Assembly (NCBI GenBank): GCA_024235395.1
Contig: JACKMK010000004.1
Coordinates: 496,001-560,000 of the forward strand
Origin: Chromatiaceae bacterium
GTDB taxonomy: Bacteria > Pseudomonadota > Gammaproteobacteria > Chromatiales > Chromatiaceae
Length of the DNA: 64,000 nucleotides
Reading direction: 5' to 3'
Made by a program: the position numbers and the translations under genes. Under the pieces are notes generated by a model. It did not search any database. It worked only from the letters and a program-made list of their open reading frames with translations, and was not told the origin of the DNA. Shown piece by piece: positions 27,235-36,091 of this stretch; position 1 is the stretch's first letter, and every line of letters starts with the position of its first letter.

Positions 27235-27362
27235 TGCACATGCCTCCTGGGCAATTTTCTCGTAGAAATCAACACTTCAGACCCCTCCGGGCACTGAAAG
27301 TTTCGTCGAAGGATAGCGCATTTCTGGGGTCACCCCAACGCCGATTCAAGGCGCAAAGACGG

Positions 27363-27390
27363 TTGTATTGCAGGGGATTTGCGGTATGCT
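27363..27390 (+). promoter_or_regulatory. Likely promoter of tRNA-Ser
   Basis: TTGTAT and TATGCT are separated by 16 bases, with a GC-rich discriminator (CGGCGCC) after the -10, the pattern of stringently controlled stable-RNA promoters. The predicted start lies about 12 bases before the mature tRNA. Confidence 0.45.
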
Positions 27391-27409
27391 TCGGCGCCTT
27401 GCCGACACC

Positions 27410-27499
27410 GGAGGGGTGGCAGAGCGGTTGAATGCAACGGTCTTGAAAACCGTCGTAGGTGAAAGCCTACCGTGGGTTCGAATCCCACCCCCTCCGCCA
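27410..27499 (+). tRNA. tRNA-Ser (anticodon UGA)
   Basis: A 90-base class II tRNA with encoded CCA. The acceptor stem GGAGGGG pairs with CCCCTCC, the anticodon loop CTTGAAA gives TGA, and the long variable arm (GTAGGTGAAAGCCTAC) is typical of serine tRNA. Its 3' end is the attachment site of the integrated element. Confidence 0.97.
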
Positions 27500-27500
27500 A
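27486..27500 (+). repeat. attL core in tRNA-Ser
   Basis: CACCCCCTCCGCCAA, covering the end of the T arm, the acceptor stem, CCA and one more base. It is identical to 37736-37750, so insertion kept the tRNA gene intact. Confidence 0.88.
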
Positions 27501-27554
27501 TAGCCTCTTTTAACATTCTGTTTTTTCGGCTTTTTTAGTCGATCAATCCGAATT

Positions 27555-27576
27555 TGCCCCTGTTTATGCCCCTGTT
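27555..27576 (+). repeat. Left pair of putative integrase arm sites
   Basis: TGCCCCTGTT occurs twice with a 12-base period (27555-27564 and 27567-27576), about 55 bases inside the left core. The same pair with the same period and orientation is found just inside the right core. TTCAGG follows within a few bases at both ends. Confidence 0.65.
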
Positions 27577-27593
27577 CTATTCAGGAGTCAGCA

Positions 27594-28037
27594 ATGGATC
27601 TATCCACAATACTGACGACCGCCAGCGCTGCTTATGCTCAGATCGAAACGGGTCTGCGACTGATCGGCGAAATGAGGAAGATCACCGATTCGATTGACGA
27701 TGCGAATCTCAAGTTGACCATCGCCGAGCTGATGAACAGCTTGGTTGAGTCAAAATCCCAAAACGTCGCCCTGAAAGCGGAACTGCTCGAGTTGCAGCAG
27801 CAGGTTGCTGTCGAGAAAGAGCTACTTTTCAAAAAAGGTGTCTACTGGCGTCAAGAAGAGCCGGTACCATTTTGCCCGGTATGCTGGGACGAAAGAAAAC
27901 GATTGATCCACCTCGTCACCGATCACGAATCGTCTTTTGATCCGCGTCATCACTGCAACGTCTGCAAGAACGTTTTTAGAGTGAACCCGGACGCGCCTAC
28001 TCCCAAGCTGCCCGCGCCGGACCACTGGGACTATTAA
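27594..28037 (+). CDS. Coiled-coil and zinc-ribbon protein, possible cargo gene
   Basis: A 147-aa soluble protein. Residues 1-80 are helical with a long coiled coil (AELLELQQQVAVEKELLF), followed by a YWRQEE segment. The C-terminal part is a zinc ribbon with CPVC and CNVC pairs. Proteins with this layout are widespread but uncharacterised. It is the only gene of the element on the plus strand and lies between the left arm sites and the structural genes, where phages and satellites often keep accessory genes. Its stop overlaps the tape-measure stop on the other strand (TTAA). Confidence 0.75.
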   Translation: MDLSTILTTASAAYAQIETGLRLIGEMRKITDSIDDANLKLTIAELMNSLVESKSQNVALKAELLELQQQVAVEKELLFKKGVYWRQEEPVPFCPVCWDERKRLIHLVTDHESSFDPRHHCNVCKNVFRVNPDAPTPKLPAPDHWDY

Positions 28038-31000
28038 CCATTGACTTCTCCAAGCCCGGGCAACACGACCTGAATGGTCCTCGGGATCGAATTGGCTGCC
28101 GACTGCATGGTCGACGCCGCCGACTGCATGGTCGATGCCGCCTGCGAGATCTGGCCGGCGAACTTCGAGAATGCTGATTCGATGACGTCGCGCAGCGCGG
28201 CCGACTCGGTCACGACATCCTGGCGCGCCTGGTCGAGTTTCGCCTGGGCCAGCGCTTCGACGTCCTGCAGGAACCCGATGAACTCCTGGCCCATATCCGC
28301 GCGCTGCGAGTCGTCGAGCAATCCATAGGCCGCATTGGTAAGCCGGTCAATTTCGGCGACCGTTTCTTCGATCCTGGTCGGGTCCATCATGCTATCGAGC
28401 GAAGCGGCGAGCGCTTCGGCCTGGCCGCGAATCCGATCGTACTTGCCCTCTTGGTCGAGCAGGTCGAGCGTGATGCTCTCGATGGTGCCCCCAAGCGTCT
28501 GCTCAATCGACGCCGCCGCCGCGTCCAGCTGGCCGAGCAGCTGCAGTTCGATCTGCATGCGGTTCGCGTTGGCGTCGGCGAGCGCCTGGACCGAGCTGAC
28601 CGAGGCATCCAAGCCGGCCGCCAGGTCGCGAACCGCCATGCCCTGCTCGAAGTACGTGTCGGTCAGCGAGCGGCTGCTCATCTCAACCTGGCGCTGATAC
28701 TCGCTCAGCACGTCGACGTCGAGCTGCGCTGAGATCTGCGCGAGCGTGGACGTCATCGCGATGAGATCTTCGGTCGATCCGGAGAACTGCGCTGTGACCG
28801 CCCGGAAGGCGTCACCGATTACGCCAGACATCTCGGCAACGACGACTTGCATCCGATCAGCGATCAGGCGCGCGAGATCTTCGTCACCCAGCCCGTCCAG
28901 GTCACGCAGCTCGCCCATGAACCCGTGCAGGCGCGAGGTCGTCGACGAAACCTCGCTCTCGGACATCAGCGACGCGATCGTGTTGTCGAGCGCGACGATC
29001 GTGGACAGCAACGCCTGCCAGGATTCGTCACCCGCATCCATGCCGTGCGATGCCGCCCGGAACCCTACCCGGCCGAACGCCGACGTCTGATAGACGTTGT
29101 CCTCGAAATACTCACCGCCCGTCTTCAGGCCGACGCGAGGATCGGTCTTGTCCTTGAACAACCCGGACAGCAGCGGCACCGCCAGGGCCAGCGGTGCCAG
29201 GTAAGGCGCAGCGGCGCCCAAGGCCGCCCCGAGATTCCCGGCACCGAGCGCCGAGGTCGCGAAGTTGGCTGTCGCACCGATGCCGCCGAAGTACCCAGCC
29301 CCCTGGATGATCGACGATCCGGCGCTCAGCCCGCCGAGCAGATTGGCTCCACTGAACAGGCTGGAGAGTCCGCCGACCCCCGCCGCGGTACCCGCCGACG
29401 CTGCCCCGGGCAGAGCCAGGCCAAGCCCACCGGCCGCAGCCCCGACCAGCGGCCTTGTCAGATGCGCGTGCAAGACCTCCGCTCCCAGGTCGCGCAGGGT
29501 ATCCCGGATTGCTTCGAACGTCGTCTCAGCACCGCCCAAAACACTGCGCCACATGGCGGTAAACGATGTGTCGATCCGCCTGATCGCCTCGTCGAACGCT
29601 GCAGCGAGATAACCGACCCCCTGGGCGGCTTCCTCGACCGCCTCGTCCATGCCGGCCAGCTCGTTCTGCTGGTTGTTGAGCGCGTCGGTCCATTCATCCA
29701 GCGAGATCCGCCCGTTGTCATAGAGCAGCTTCAAGTCGGCCTGCGCGCCCTGGTACTTCACGATGTTCGCGAACCCGTCGTCGTACCTCGCCTGCAGCTT
29801 GTCGAGCTTCTCGGCGAGTTCCTGGGCGGCCTTGGCGCCCGCCTGGTTCGCAGTGTTGGCCTTCTCTTGTTCTTTGCGGTACGGGATCACGATCTGAAGC
29901 ACGTCTTCCGTGCCCTGGGTCAGCTCGTAGATCCGATCGTCGACGTCCACCATCGCGAGCGCCGCGTCATCGTAGGTAGCGGCAAGCGTCTGCATCTCCG
30001 TGTGCCACTGGCGGAGGTAGCGGAGCTGTTCGTCTTTTGGCAGCGCGCTGGCGAGATTGAGTTCTCTGTTCAGGTCGAACGGGTTCGAGAAACCCGCTCG
30101 CCGGTTGGCGCTGGCAACGCCCAATTCGACCCGCTGGCCGAGTTCGTCAGCGGCGTCGGTCGATGCCAATGCGCCAGCGACCAGACCGGCCGCCCGCAGG
30201 TGGGGGCTTGCCGTGGCCAGACCGACCAGGAATCTCCCAGTGAGCGCGCCGCCGATCGTTTCCAGCGTGTCGATGATCGACTCTCGGTTCTCGATGACCC
30301 ATTTGAACGCTGACCCCATCCCCTCGCCGATGTCCTGCAGCGACTGCGCCATCTCGGGCGAGATCGCGTTCGAGAATTCGTCGATGTCGGTCCCGAGCCC
30401 GGTGAGCAGACCCTCTTGCAGATTGACCCGAATGACCTTGTTCAGCTTGTCGAGTTCGTCGCTGATCGCCTCGGCCTTGGCCAGATTGTCAGACGACAGC
30501 ACGATCCCCAGACGTTGCGCCTCGTCGCCGTATTCGCGGAGCCCTTGCCGCCCATCGCGCAGCACGCGCGTCAGCACTCGCCCTTCGGAGTCGAACGCCT
30601 TGAACGCGATCCGGGTGGCCTCCTGTTCGTCCTTGGCGTTCTTGATCGCGTCGGCGATCTCCAGGAAGGTTTCTTCGGTCGAACCGAGCGACAGCCCGAG
30701 CTCGTCGGAGATCTTCACCAGCTCGCCTTGTCCGTGCCGGGCCTCGCCGATTCGTCGCGTCAGGCGCTCCAAACTGGTTTCCAGCACGCCGACCGGGATG
30801 CTGGCCTGGCTGGCAGCAAACTGCCATTCCTGCAGCGACGTCGAGTTCACGCCGATCTGGTTGGACAATTTCGCGACCTTGTCCGCCGCGGCTACGGTAT
30901 CCGTCGCGAAACGCGTCATCGCGCCAATAGACAGCGCCCCGCCGAGCAGCCCAAGGCCAGCGACCGCACTGCGCGCCATTCGATCGAGCCGGTCGAAACT

Positions 31001-31138
31001 CTTGTCCACCTTGGTCAGATGCCGGTCGACATTGCGCTGGAAACTGCTGACGGTTTCCTCGCCGCGCTTCATCTCGCGGCGCAGCTGCTCCGTGGTAGCA
31101 TCGATTCGGACCAGCAGGTCTTCGTAAGAACCGGGCAT
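28034..31138 (-). CDS. Phage tail tape-measure protein
   Basis: A 1034-aa protein that in siphophages and myophages sets tail length. The N-terminus is helical and coiled (LLVRIDATTEQLRREMKRG). A conserved-looking early region follows (LSNQIGVNSTSLQEWQFAAS). The middle has a hydrophobic Gly/Ala-rich block near residues 560-680 that could span a membrane during DNA entry, and the C-terminal third is again long helices ending with a short repeated segment (ASTMQSAA). It lies five bases after the sigma-like gene. No tail-tube, chaperone or baseplate genes flank it, which is unusual for this protein. Confidence 0.88.
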   Translation of the reverse strand: MPGSYEDLLVRIDATTEQLRREMKRGEETVSSFQRNVDRHLTKVDKSFDRLDRMARSAVAGLGLLGGALSIGAMTRFATDTVAAADKVAKLSNQIGVNSTSLQEWQFAASQASIPVGVLETSLERLTRRIGEARHGQGELVKISDELGLSLGSTEETFLEIADAIKNAKDEQEATRIAFKAFDSEGRVLTRVLRDGRQGLREYGDEAQRLGIVLSSDNLAKAEAISDELDKLNKVIRVNLQEGLLTGLGTDIDEFSNAISPEMAQSLQDIGEGMGSAFKWVIENRESIIDTLETIGGALTGRFLVGLATASPHLRAAGLVAGALASTDAADELGQRVELGVASANRRAGFSNPFDLNRELNLASALPKDEQLRYLRQWHTEMQTLAATYDDAALAMVDVDDRIYELTQGTEDVLQIVIPYRKEQEKANTANQAGAKAAQELAEKLDKLQARYDDGFANIVKYQGAQADLKLLYDNGRISLDEWTDALNNQQNELAGMDEAVEEAAQGVGYLAAAFDEAIRRIDTSFTAMWRSVLGGAETTFEAIRDTLRDLGAEVLHAHLTRPLVGAAAGGLGLALPGAASAGTAAGVGGLSSLFSGANLLGGLSAGSSIIQGAGYFGGIGATANFATSALGAGNLGAALGAAAPYLAPLALAVPLLSGLFKDKTDPRVGLKTGGEYFEDNVYQTSAFGRVGFRAASHGMDAGDESWQALLSTIVALDNTIASLMSESEVSSTTSRLHGFMGELRDLDGLGDEDLARLIADRMQVVVAEMSGVIGDAFRAVTAQFSGSTEDLIAMTSTLAQISAQLDVDVLSEYQRQVEMSSRSLTDTYFEQGMAVRDLAAGLDASVSSVQALADANANRMQIELQLLGQLDAAAASIEQTLGGTIESITLDLLDQEGKYDRIRGQAEALAASLDSMMDPTRIEETVAEIDRLTNAAYGLLDDSQRADMGQEFIGFLQDVEALAQAKLDQARQDVVTESAALRDVIESAFSKFAGQISQAASTMQSAASTMQSAANSIPRTIQVVLPGLGEVNG

Positions 31139-31143
31139 CGCGG

Positions 31144-31413
31144 TTACCTCGTGATTAGATCGGTCAGGTCGAGCCCGCGCTGTTCAGCCCAGCGCCGGCA
31201 TTTCTTGAGGGCGCTCGCCTCTATCTGGCGGACGCGTTCAGCGGACAGCCCGAGCACGTCGCCGACCTCAGCCAGCGTCATTGCCCAGACCACAGGGGGT
31301 GGTTTGCGTGTTGCGGGTGGGCGGTAGAACCCGAGTTTCCAGGCTGCGTCGATCCCCTCGGCGATCTCGGCCGCCGAGGGGATACGCGTCAGGTCTGGAT
31401 TACGCGGGGACAA
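31144..31413 (-). CDS. Stand-alone sigma-70 region 4-like protein
   Basis: An 89-aa protein. Its C-terminal half matches the helix-turn-helix of sigma-70 region 4.2 (TLAEVGDVLGLSAERVRQIE followed by ASALKKCRRW), the part that reads the -35 element. No regions 2 or 3 are present. The start is a TTG at 31413 inside the 3' end of the capsid gene (14-base overlap), so translation is probably coupled. A small protein of this kind could redirect host RNA polymerase to element or helper late promoters; that is inference. A plain HTH regulator is the alternative. Confidence 0.75.
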   Translation of the reverse strand: MSPRNPDLTRIPSAAEIAEGIDAAWKLGFYRPPATRKPPPVVWAMTLAEVGDVLGLSAERVRQIEASALKKCRRWAEQRGLDLTDLITR

Positions 31414-32764
31414 TCCCCGTCACCATCGCGAACGCTGCCGGATGAACCAGCGCCACGTCGGCGCGCAGATGCGCGACAAACGTAATCGTCAAATCATCGG
31501 CCAAGGTGTGCCTCAACACTTCGATTCGGAGCCCCTGACGGACGCCGATCAACAATTGCTTGAAGTCGCCAGTGATGATCCGGCTCGCGTTGGTTGCGGT
31601 GCCGTGGGATTCGTCGACCGGGAGGTTGGTGCTGTCCATGAACGGCACGTCGTTGATCACCTTTGGAGCCATCAACGGTTGACCGTCGGTGGCGGTCAGT
31701 CCGGCAAACGCGAACTTGGTACGCGGTGCCATGAGACACGCCGTCGGCTCCGGTGCATTGGCATCGGCAATAGCCTGGAACGCCTGCAGCAGTTCCCCGT
31801 AGCCACTCAGGGCCGCGCCGTCCGTGCCCATGCTGACTTCATTGACACCCGTCACGTTGGCCACGCCTTCGGGCTCGGGCGCGGTGCCGGATCCGAACAA
31901 CGCGACGCGGTCCATCTCGACAGCGAAGGCACCGGCCAACGCGGTGCGGAGTGCGTCTTCGATGTTCAAGCTGTCCTGCAGCAGCTCCAGCGAGACGGGC
32001 AGCTTGACGGCCAGACTGCGCGCAACGAACTCGACCTTGTCGAACGTCGGCTCAGACTGGGCAACCGCGCCCAGCTCGGCGCGCCATGCGGCGGTCGGGT
32101 CAGACGTGATCCGGGCAATGCTGGTTTTCTCCGTCGATAGAGGAACGGTTCTCGCACCAGCCTGAATAACGCGGGTCCGGGCGCGCATCAGGTCGATGAA
32201 CTGCCGGACCAGGTGTTCCGGCACGGTCACGCCGCCTGCCGAATCCAAACCCTCTTGAAGCGCGCGGATCGCCAGATCGTTGCGCGTACCGGCACCGGCC
32301 ATCGCGCGCATCAACGAACCGATGTGCAGATCACGAAAGTCGCCGCCGTCAGCACTCGATAGCCGGTCTTCAGGCGCGAGCACTGCAACCGGTCGGCCGT
32401 TCGCGTCGACCCAGCCCGTAACCGAACCGCGGCCATCGACGGGCCGACCAAACGCGGCAGCGGCTTCGTCGTTCAGCTCGCGCTGCCGGGCGGCTTTGTC
32501 TGCGGCATTGCCCAAGGAGTCGGTGACTTCGACTAGCGCGTCGAAGGCGACCTTTTCAGTGTCACTCAAGGCGGGCTTGTCAGCGAACGGCCTTGCCGCA
32601 TCGACTACAGCGCGACGCGTCCTGTTGAAATCGTTGGGGTGCGGCGGATCGGCGACGCTCCGCCCTTCCATCTTCCGCTCAAGCTTCACCAGCAGATCGT
32701 TGATACCGGGCGCATGCTCCATCAGCGCCGAGCGTTGGTGATTGGTTAGATCCAGATACCACAT
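31400..32764 (-). CDS. HK97-fold major capsid protein
   Basis: A 454-aa phage capsid protein. Residues 1-110 are helical and charged, like the scaffolding delta domain. The mature part begins near the GLDSAGGVTVPEHLVRQF segment. Family features follow: AWRAELGAVAQSEPTFDKV, the SLELLQDS stretch of the spine helix region, MDRVALFGSGTAPEPEGV, and the late VRQGLRIEVL strand. No separate prohead protease gene is nearby, so maturation may use a helper's enzyme or none. The ATG at 32764 is the first in frame. It is followed directly by the sigma-like and tape-measure genes. Confidence 0.92.
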   Translation of the reverse strand: MWYLDLTNHQRSALMEHAPGINDLLVKLERKMEGRSVADPPHPNDFNRTRRAVVDAARPFADKPALSDTEKVAFDALVEVTDSLGNAADKAARQRELNDEAAAAFGRPVDGRGSVTGWVDANGRPVAVLAPEDRLSSADGGDFRDLHIGSLMRAMAGAGTRNDLAIRALQEGLDSAGGVTVPEHLVRQFIDLMRARTRVIQAGARTVPLSTEKTSIARITSDPTAAWRAELGAVAQSEPTFDKVEFVARSLAVKLPVSLELLQDSLNIEDALRTALAGAFAVEMDRVALFGSGTAPEPEGVANVTGVNEVSMGTDGAALSGYGELLQAFQAIADANAPEPTACLMAPRTKFAFAGLTATDGQPLMAPKVINDVPFMDSTNLPVDESHGTATNASRIITGDFKQLLIGVRQGLRIEVLRHTLADDLTITFVAHLRADVALVHPAAFAMVTGIVPA

Positions 32765-32964
32765 GGTTTGAATGCTCCGTTCAGTGGGGCATCCGATGGG
32801 CGCACGCCATCGGCCCCCGAGATAAACAAGGGTTCCGATAGCTGAGGCCCGCGCGATGGCGCTGTGTGGGCGGCGGCTACCTGCGATGGGTCAGAACAGC
32901 GGCTCTAATCAATCGCGCCAGGTGCAGTGAATCATGGCTTTTCGAGCTGTGCATCTGGTATTTT

Positions 32965-33246
32965 TCAGCCGAACAGTTCGCGCTCCAGGTGGTCACGTTC
33001 GGCACGCAGATCGATCAGGACTTCGTCGGTGGTGCGACCGTCCGCGAATTTCAGCGATGCGAGAAAATCATCCTCGGCTTCGAACTTCGCGATCTCGGCG
33101 TTCAGGAAATCCAGCCGACGAAACAGCGGCTTCTTTCGGCGAGCAGCAATCTCGCGACATTTCGGCCCGCAATAATCTGGTCGCCGGCCAGTCGCGCCGT
33201 CGCGTGCCGTTGGGCTTCCACAAATCAAACAATTTCGTGATGCCAT
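32965..33246 (-). CDS. Small zinc-ribbon and helix protein of the element
   Basis: A 93-aa protein. The first 35 residues hold two cysteine pairs (NCLICG and YCGPKC) with a basic stretch after them, suggesting a metal-binding ribbon. The rest is a charged amphipathic helix. It resembles small phage zinc-finger proteins of unknown role. It lies between the capsid gene and the unknown 170-aa gene, all on the same strand. Confidence 0.65.
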   Translation of the reverse strand: MASRNCLICGSPTARDGATGRRPDYCGPKCREIAARRKKPLFRRLDFLNAEIAKFEAEDDFLASLKFADGRTTDEVLIDLRAERDHLERELFG

Positions 33247-33352
33247 GATTGTTTCTCAGTCAGTACCGGGATCGTGGAAACCTGCGGTCGTAAGAAGCGT
33301 GACACCCGACCGTTCTACGGCTGGCGGCTCCAGAGTTTGCTCGCCCCCCCGG

Positions 33353-33865
33353 TCACGCAGCTGGCGGCTCGTCATCGCCCGACGGCTGTGGGTCTGAATG
33401 TTCAGTGAAGACATCACGCACCGGTTCCAGCCGTTCGTCGAGCCGCGGGAAAGTCATCAGGAATGCCATGGCGTTGACGGTGCTGTAACCGAACGGTGGC
33501 TTGTATTCCTTCACGTCGCCGGCCGCTGCCCAAGGGTCAGCGTTGACCACTTCACGGAACTGCCAGTTGCCGTTGCGCAGTTTGATCGGTTCCAGGTTGC
33601 GCGACCGCGCCATGCTGATGATCTTGGCATCATCGATCACGGTCAGATCCTCGAAGTCGAGTAGATCGCGCAGATCCTTGGCGAACCGCGACAGGTTTTC
33701 CTGCCCGTGGATTGAGACGAACCAGGTTATCGCGCACGCCTGCAGCGCCGACCCGATGGCGATCGGATCGTATCCCATGTCCCCGAGCTTCAGCGTGAAA
33801 CGGTTCAGCGCTTCGGTGACCTTCAGCGTTTGTTCTTCCAGGGCTTGGTGTTGATCGGCAGTCAT
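33353..33865 (-). CDS. Hypothetical protein of the element
   Basis: A 170-aa soluble protein. The N-terminal half is helical (QALEEQTLKVTEALNRFTLK). The middle has a mixed segment rich in charged residues, and the tail is acidic and Pro-rich. I recognise no family. It sits between the helicase and capsid genes, the position of head-related or regulatory genes in satellites. Confidence 0.65.
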   Translation of the reverse strand: MTADQHQALEEQTLKVTEALNRFTLKLGDMGYDPIAIGSALQACAITWFVSIHGQENLSRFAKDLRDLLDFEDLTVIDDAKIISMARSRNLEPIKLRNGNWQFREVVNADPWAAAGDVKEYKPPFGYSTVNAMAFLMTFPRLDERLEPVRDVFTEHSDPQPSGDDEPPAA

Positions 33866-33990
33866 GGTGCAGTCCTCGGTTGGTCAGTGGATGCTTTGCA
33901 CGGTTTTCAAGGGGATGCTGGGGTATCTATGCGCGCGCGCACGCGTAAGGGGGTGGAGTCCCCTTGTTAAAAGCGTGCAAAACGTACACA

Positions 33991-35322
33991 TCACTTGATG
34001 AACCTCACGCCCTTGATATGGATCGGGGCGGACGCATGCGGACGCTGAAACTCAACGCCCGCACCTTCGAGCAGTGCCAGCGCCTTGTTGCGCCCCGGTG
34101 CCTTGTGGCCGGTTTCAGCGCACCAGTTCTTGAACGCCGGATAGAACTCTGATTTCAGCGGACACAAGCCGAGCGATAGGCTGTCGTCGAGATTCACCCA
34201 CTCGTCATCGTGTAGGAACTGCTCGACCGGATTCGCCTCGCGACGCCAGCGCGCCATAAGGCCGCGGTGTGCGTTGGTCTCCATGAACCGCCCGGCGCGC
34301 GCAAGTTTCACAGCGCCTTGGCAAGCCCAGTACAGGACCGCGGGTAACTCGTCTGCGATGATCCGCTCGGCAAGGTCGGGGATGCGCTTCTCGCGCGGGA
34401 TCGGGTTGCGAAAGTCCAGACAGATCCATCGGGCAAAGAATGCGTCTGTACGATCCCGGGTGACCGGCAGGCTGTTGCCCGCAAAGACGTGCGTGGCTGT
34501 GTTTCGAAAGAACACCGGCCGGTGCGTTGGGTGCCGACCGGCGACCAGGTCGCGGCCGACGATGTTCTTGAAGTCCGCGGCGGGCAGCGGCCTGTCGGGA
34601 TCGACCTCGCCGACGATGTTGAGCAGCCGGCCTGCCAACTGCACGGTGTAATACTCGGAGTCCCATCGGTAAGGCGACAGCGCCGAGACCGATGCCGGAT
34701 CGAATATCGCTTCGAGAATCCTCAACACGGTCGACTTGCCGGTACGCCCGGGCCCGAGAAACAAGAACACCAGATGCCACAGCGCGACGATGCCGAACAG
34801 CGCACCGCCGAACATCTGCTGCAGCAAGGCGATTTGCTCCGGGTCGAGTGCGTTGTCCAGTAACCCCTGGAACAATGGCATCTTGGCTTGCTTGTCCGGC
34901 GAGGCCGGAAGCATGTACTGCTGGTGGTGTGCCGGCGTCAGCGCCGCCTTGGATATTCCCGCGGCCTTCACGTCCAGCTGTATGAACCCGGTCGGCGTGC
35001 ACACCCCTGTGGCCGCGTGCTCGAAAAATTCATCGTCCCGCTGCAGATCCCGAACATGATCAGCGATCGCCCGGTAATGGCCCCGGGTGCGACACAGTTT
35101 CTGACCGTTGACGTTCTCGCCGATGAATTTTTCGAGCTGGTCAAACGGACGCCATAGACCAGCGCTGTCGACCCGATACAGCACGCCATGCACAAACACA
35201 GGCGGCTGGCCGTCGAGCGCGGTCTGTCGGCGAATGACAGTCACAGCGATTTCGTGATGCGAGCTGTCGATGGTCGCCATAGTCGGCGCGAGCCCCGACG
35301 GCTTGGGCATCTTTGCGGCCAT
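33991..35322 (-). CDS. SF3 helicase (D5/P4-type replication protein)
   Basis: About 443 aa. The superfamily 3 helicase core has Walker A GPGRTGKST near residue 190, Walker B LLNIVGEVD, and motif C THVFAGNSLPVTRDRTDAFF with the arginine finger region. A D5_N-like region precedes it. The archaeo-eukaryotic primase domain that fused P4-type proteins carry is missing, so it may need a host or helper primase. The ATG at 35322 has GGAGG eight bases upstream. In satellites such proteins start autonomous replication. Confidence 0.88.
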   Translation of the reverse strand: MAAKMPKPSGLAPTMATIDSSHHEIAVTVIRRQTALDGQPPVFVHGVLYRVDSAGLWRPFDQLEKFIGENVNGQKLCRTRGHYRAIADHVRDLQRDDEFFEHAATGVCTPTGFIQLDVKAAGISKAALTPAHHQQYMLPASPDKQAKMPLFQGLLDNALDPEQIALLQQMFGGALFGIVALWHLVFLFLGPGRTGKSTVLRILEAIFDPASVSALSPYRWDSEYYTVQLAGRLLNIVGEVDPDRPLPAADFKNIVGRDLVAGRHPTHRPVFFRNTATHVFAGNSLPVTRDRTDAFFARWICLDFRNPIPREKRIPDLAERIIADELPAVLYWACQGAVKLARAGRFMETNAHRGLMARWRREANPVEQFLHDDEWVNLDDSLSLGLCPLKSEFYPAFKNWCAETGHKAPGRNKALALLEGAGVEFQRPHASAPIHIKGVRFIK

Positions 35323-35374
35323 CAACGCGCCCTCCGAACAGAAACCGGATGCAACTCCGGTGGGGATGCGTTAT

Positions 35375-35740
35375 TCATTGCGGGTCACGGCTAGTTGGTG
35401 GTTGTGATGCGAGGGGGAAGCGCCCGGTCTTTGGACCGGGCGTTTCTTTATTCTCGGGCTCATCTTCGAACGCAGCCTCAAGCGGCTTCCGTGCCGCGTC
35501 GCGTCGCTTCAGGTCTTCGGTCCGCATCTGCTCCGCACGGCGCTGTTGCTCGGCAACCCGGTGGGCGCGCTTGGCATCAGCGAATCGCTTGAAGTCGCCC
35601 GACAGCCAGTACCGCCTGCCCCGTTCGTACCGCGGCCGCGGGATCCGCCCCTCGTGGTACGCGCGCCAAACCTCGGTCAGTGATGAGTAGTTCCCGTGCT
35701 GCATGACGTCGGTCATGCTCAACCGCTTCTCACGAGGCAT
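35375..35740 (-). CDS. Hypothetical basic protein, possible DNA-binding
   Basis: About 121 aa, rich in Arg/Lys and long helices. The N-terminal part (MTDVMQHGNYSSLTEVWRAY) followed by RYERGRRYWLSGDFKRF looks like a small helix-turn-helix or Mor-like fold, but I cannot name it. The tail is acidic and Pro-rich. The ATG at 35740 overlaps the end of the 52-aa gene by 11 bases; a GTG twelve bases earlier is in frame. Confidence 0.6.
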   Translation of the reverse strand: MPREKRLSMTDVMQHGNYSSLTEVWRAYHEGRIPRPRYERGRRYWLSGDFKRFADAKRAHRVAEQQRRAEQMRTEDLKRRDAARKPLEAAFEDEPENKETPGPKTGRFPLASQPPTSRDPQ

Positions 35741-35888
35741 CGGACTGGTCACCAGTCAGCACGTCGGCGACCAGGCGCAGCGCATCGAACAGGCCCGCGC
35801 GAGTCTCGTTGTCTTCAGCCTGTTCCAGTTGGTCGAGCAAGACGGGCAGCGCCGCCCTGGCGGCTTCGAGTTTGGTTTCCCGAGTCAT
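35730..35888 (-). CDS. 52-aa hypothetical protein coupled to AlpA-type gene
   Basis: A small acidic helical protein (begins MTRETKLEAARAALPVL). Its ATG overlaps the stop of the AlpA-type gene as ATGA and its stop overlaps the next gene, so it is held in a tight translational chain. I do not recognise it. The unbroken coupling on both sides is the main evidence that it is real. Confidence 0.6.
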   Translation of the reverse strand: MTRETKLEAARAALPVLLDQLEQAEDNETRAGLFDALRLVADVLTGDQSDAS

Positions 35889-36070
35889 GCCGCACCTCGC
35901 TCATCGCGCTTGGCGATCTGCTCATCGATCCATTGCTCGACTTCGGCTTCGAGCCAAAGGCCCGGACGAACCGGCAACGGGAACCGGCCCGCATCGACCT
36001 CGCCGTAAATCCAGGACTTGCGCCGGCCCACACGGTCTTCGACGCTCTTGGTTGGTAGTAGTCGTTTCAT
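35885..36070 (-). CDS. AlpA-family regulator / excisionase-like protein
   Basis: A 61-aa winged-helix protein of the AlpA/MerR-like group: KRLLPTKSVEDRVGRRKSWI begins the DNA-binding helices, and WLEAEVEQWIDEQIAKR is the family's closing motif. In P4-like elements AlpA activates integrase or excision. The ATG at 36070 has TAGGAG nine bases upstream. Two copies of a 12-base palindrome lie just upstream, which are good candidates for its own operator or that of a repressor. Confidence 0.85.
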   Translation of the reverse strand: MKRLLPTKSVEDRVGRRKSWIYGEVDAGRFPLPVRPGLWLEAEVEQWIDEQIAKRDERGAA

Positions 36071-36091
36071 CTGCTTCGCTCCTACATGATT

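Noticed and set aside
28847..30313. A 488-codon open frame on the plus strand
   Set aside because: Antisense to the tape-measure gene with the composition of a shadow frame.
33925..33965. Hairpin AAGGGG-loop-CCCCTT near the end of the helicase gene
   Set aside because: No T-run follows the stem on the coding strand, so it is not a convincing terminator.
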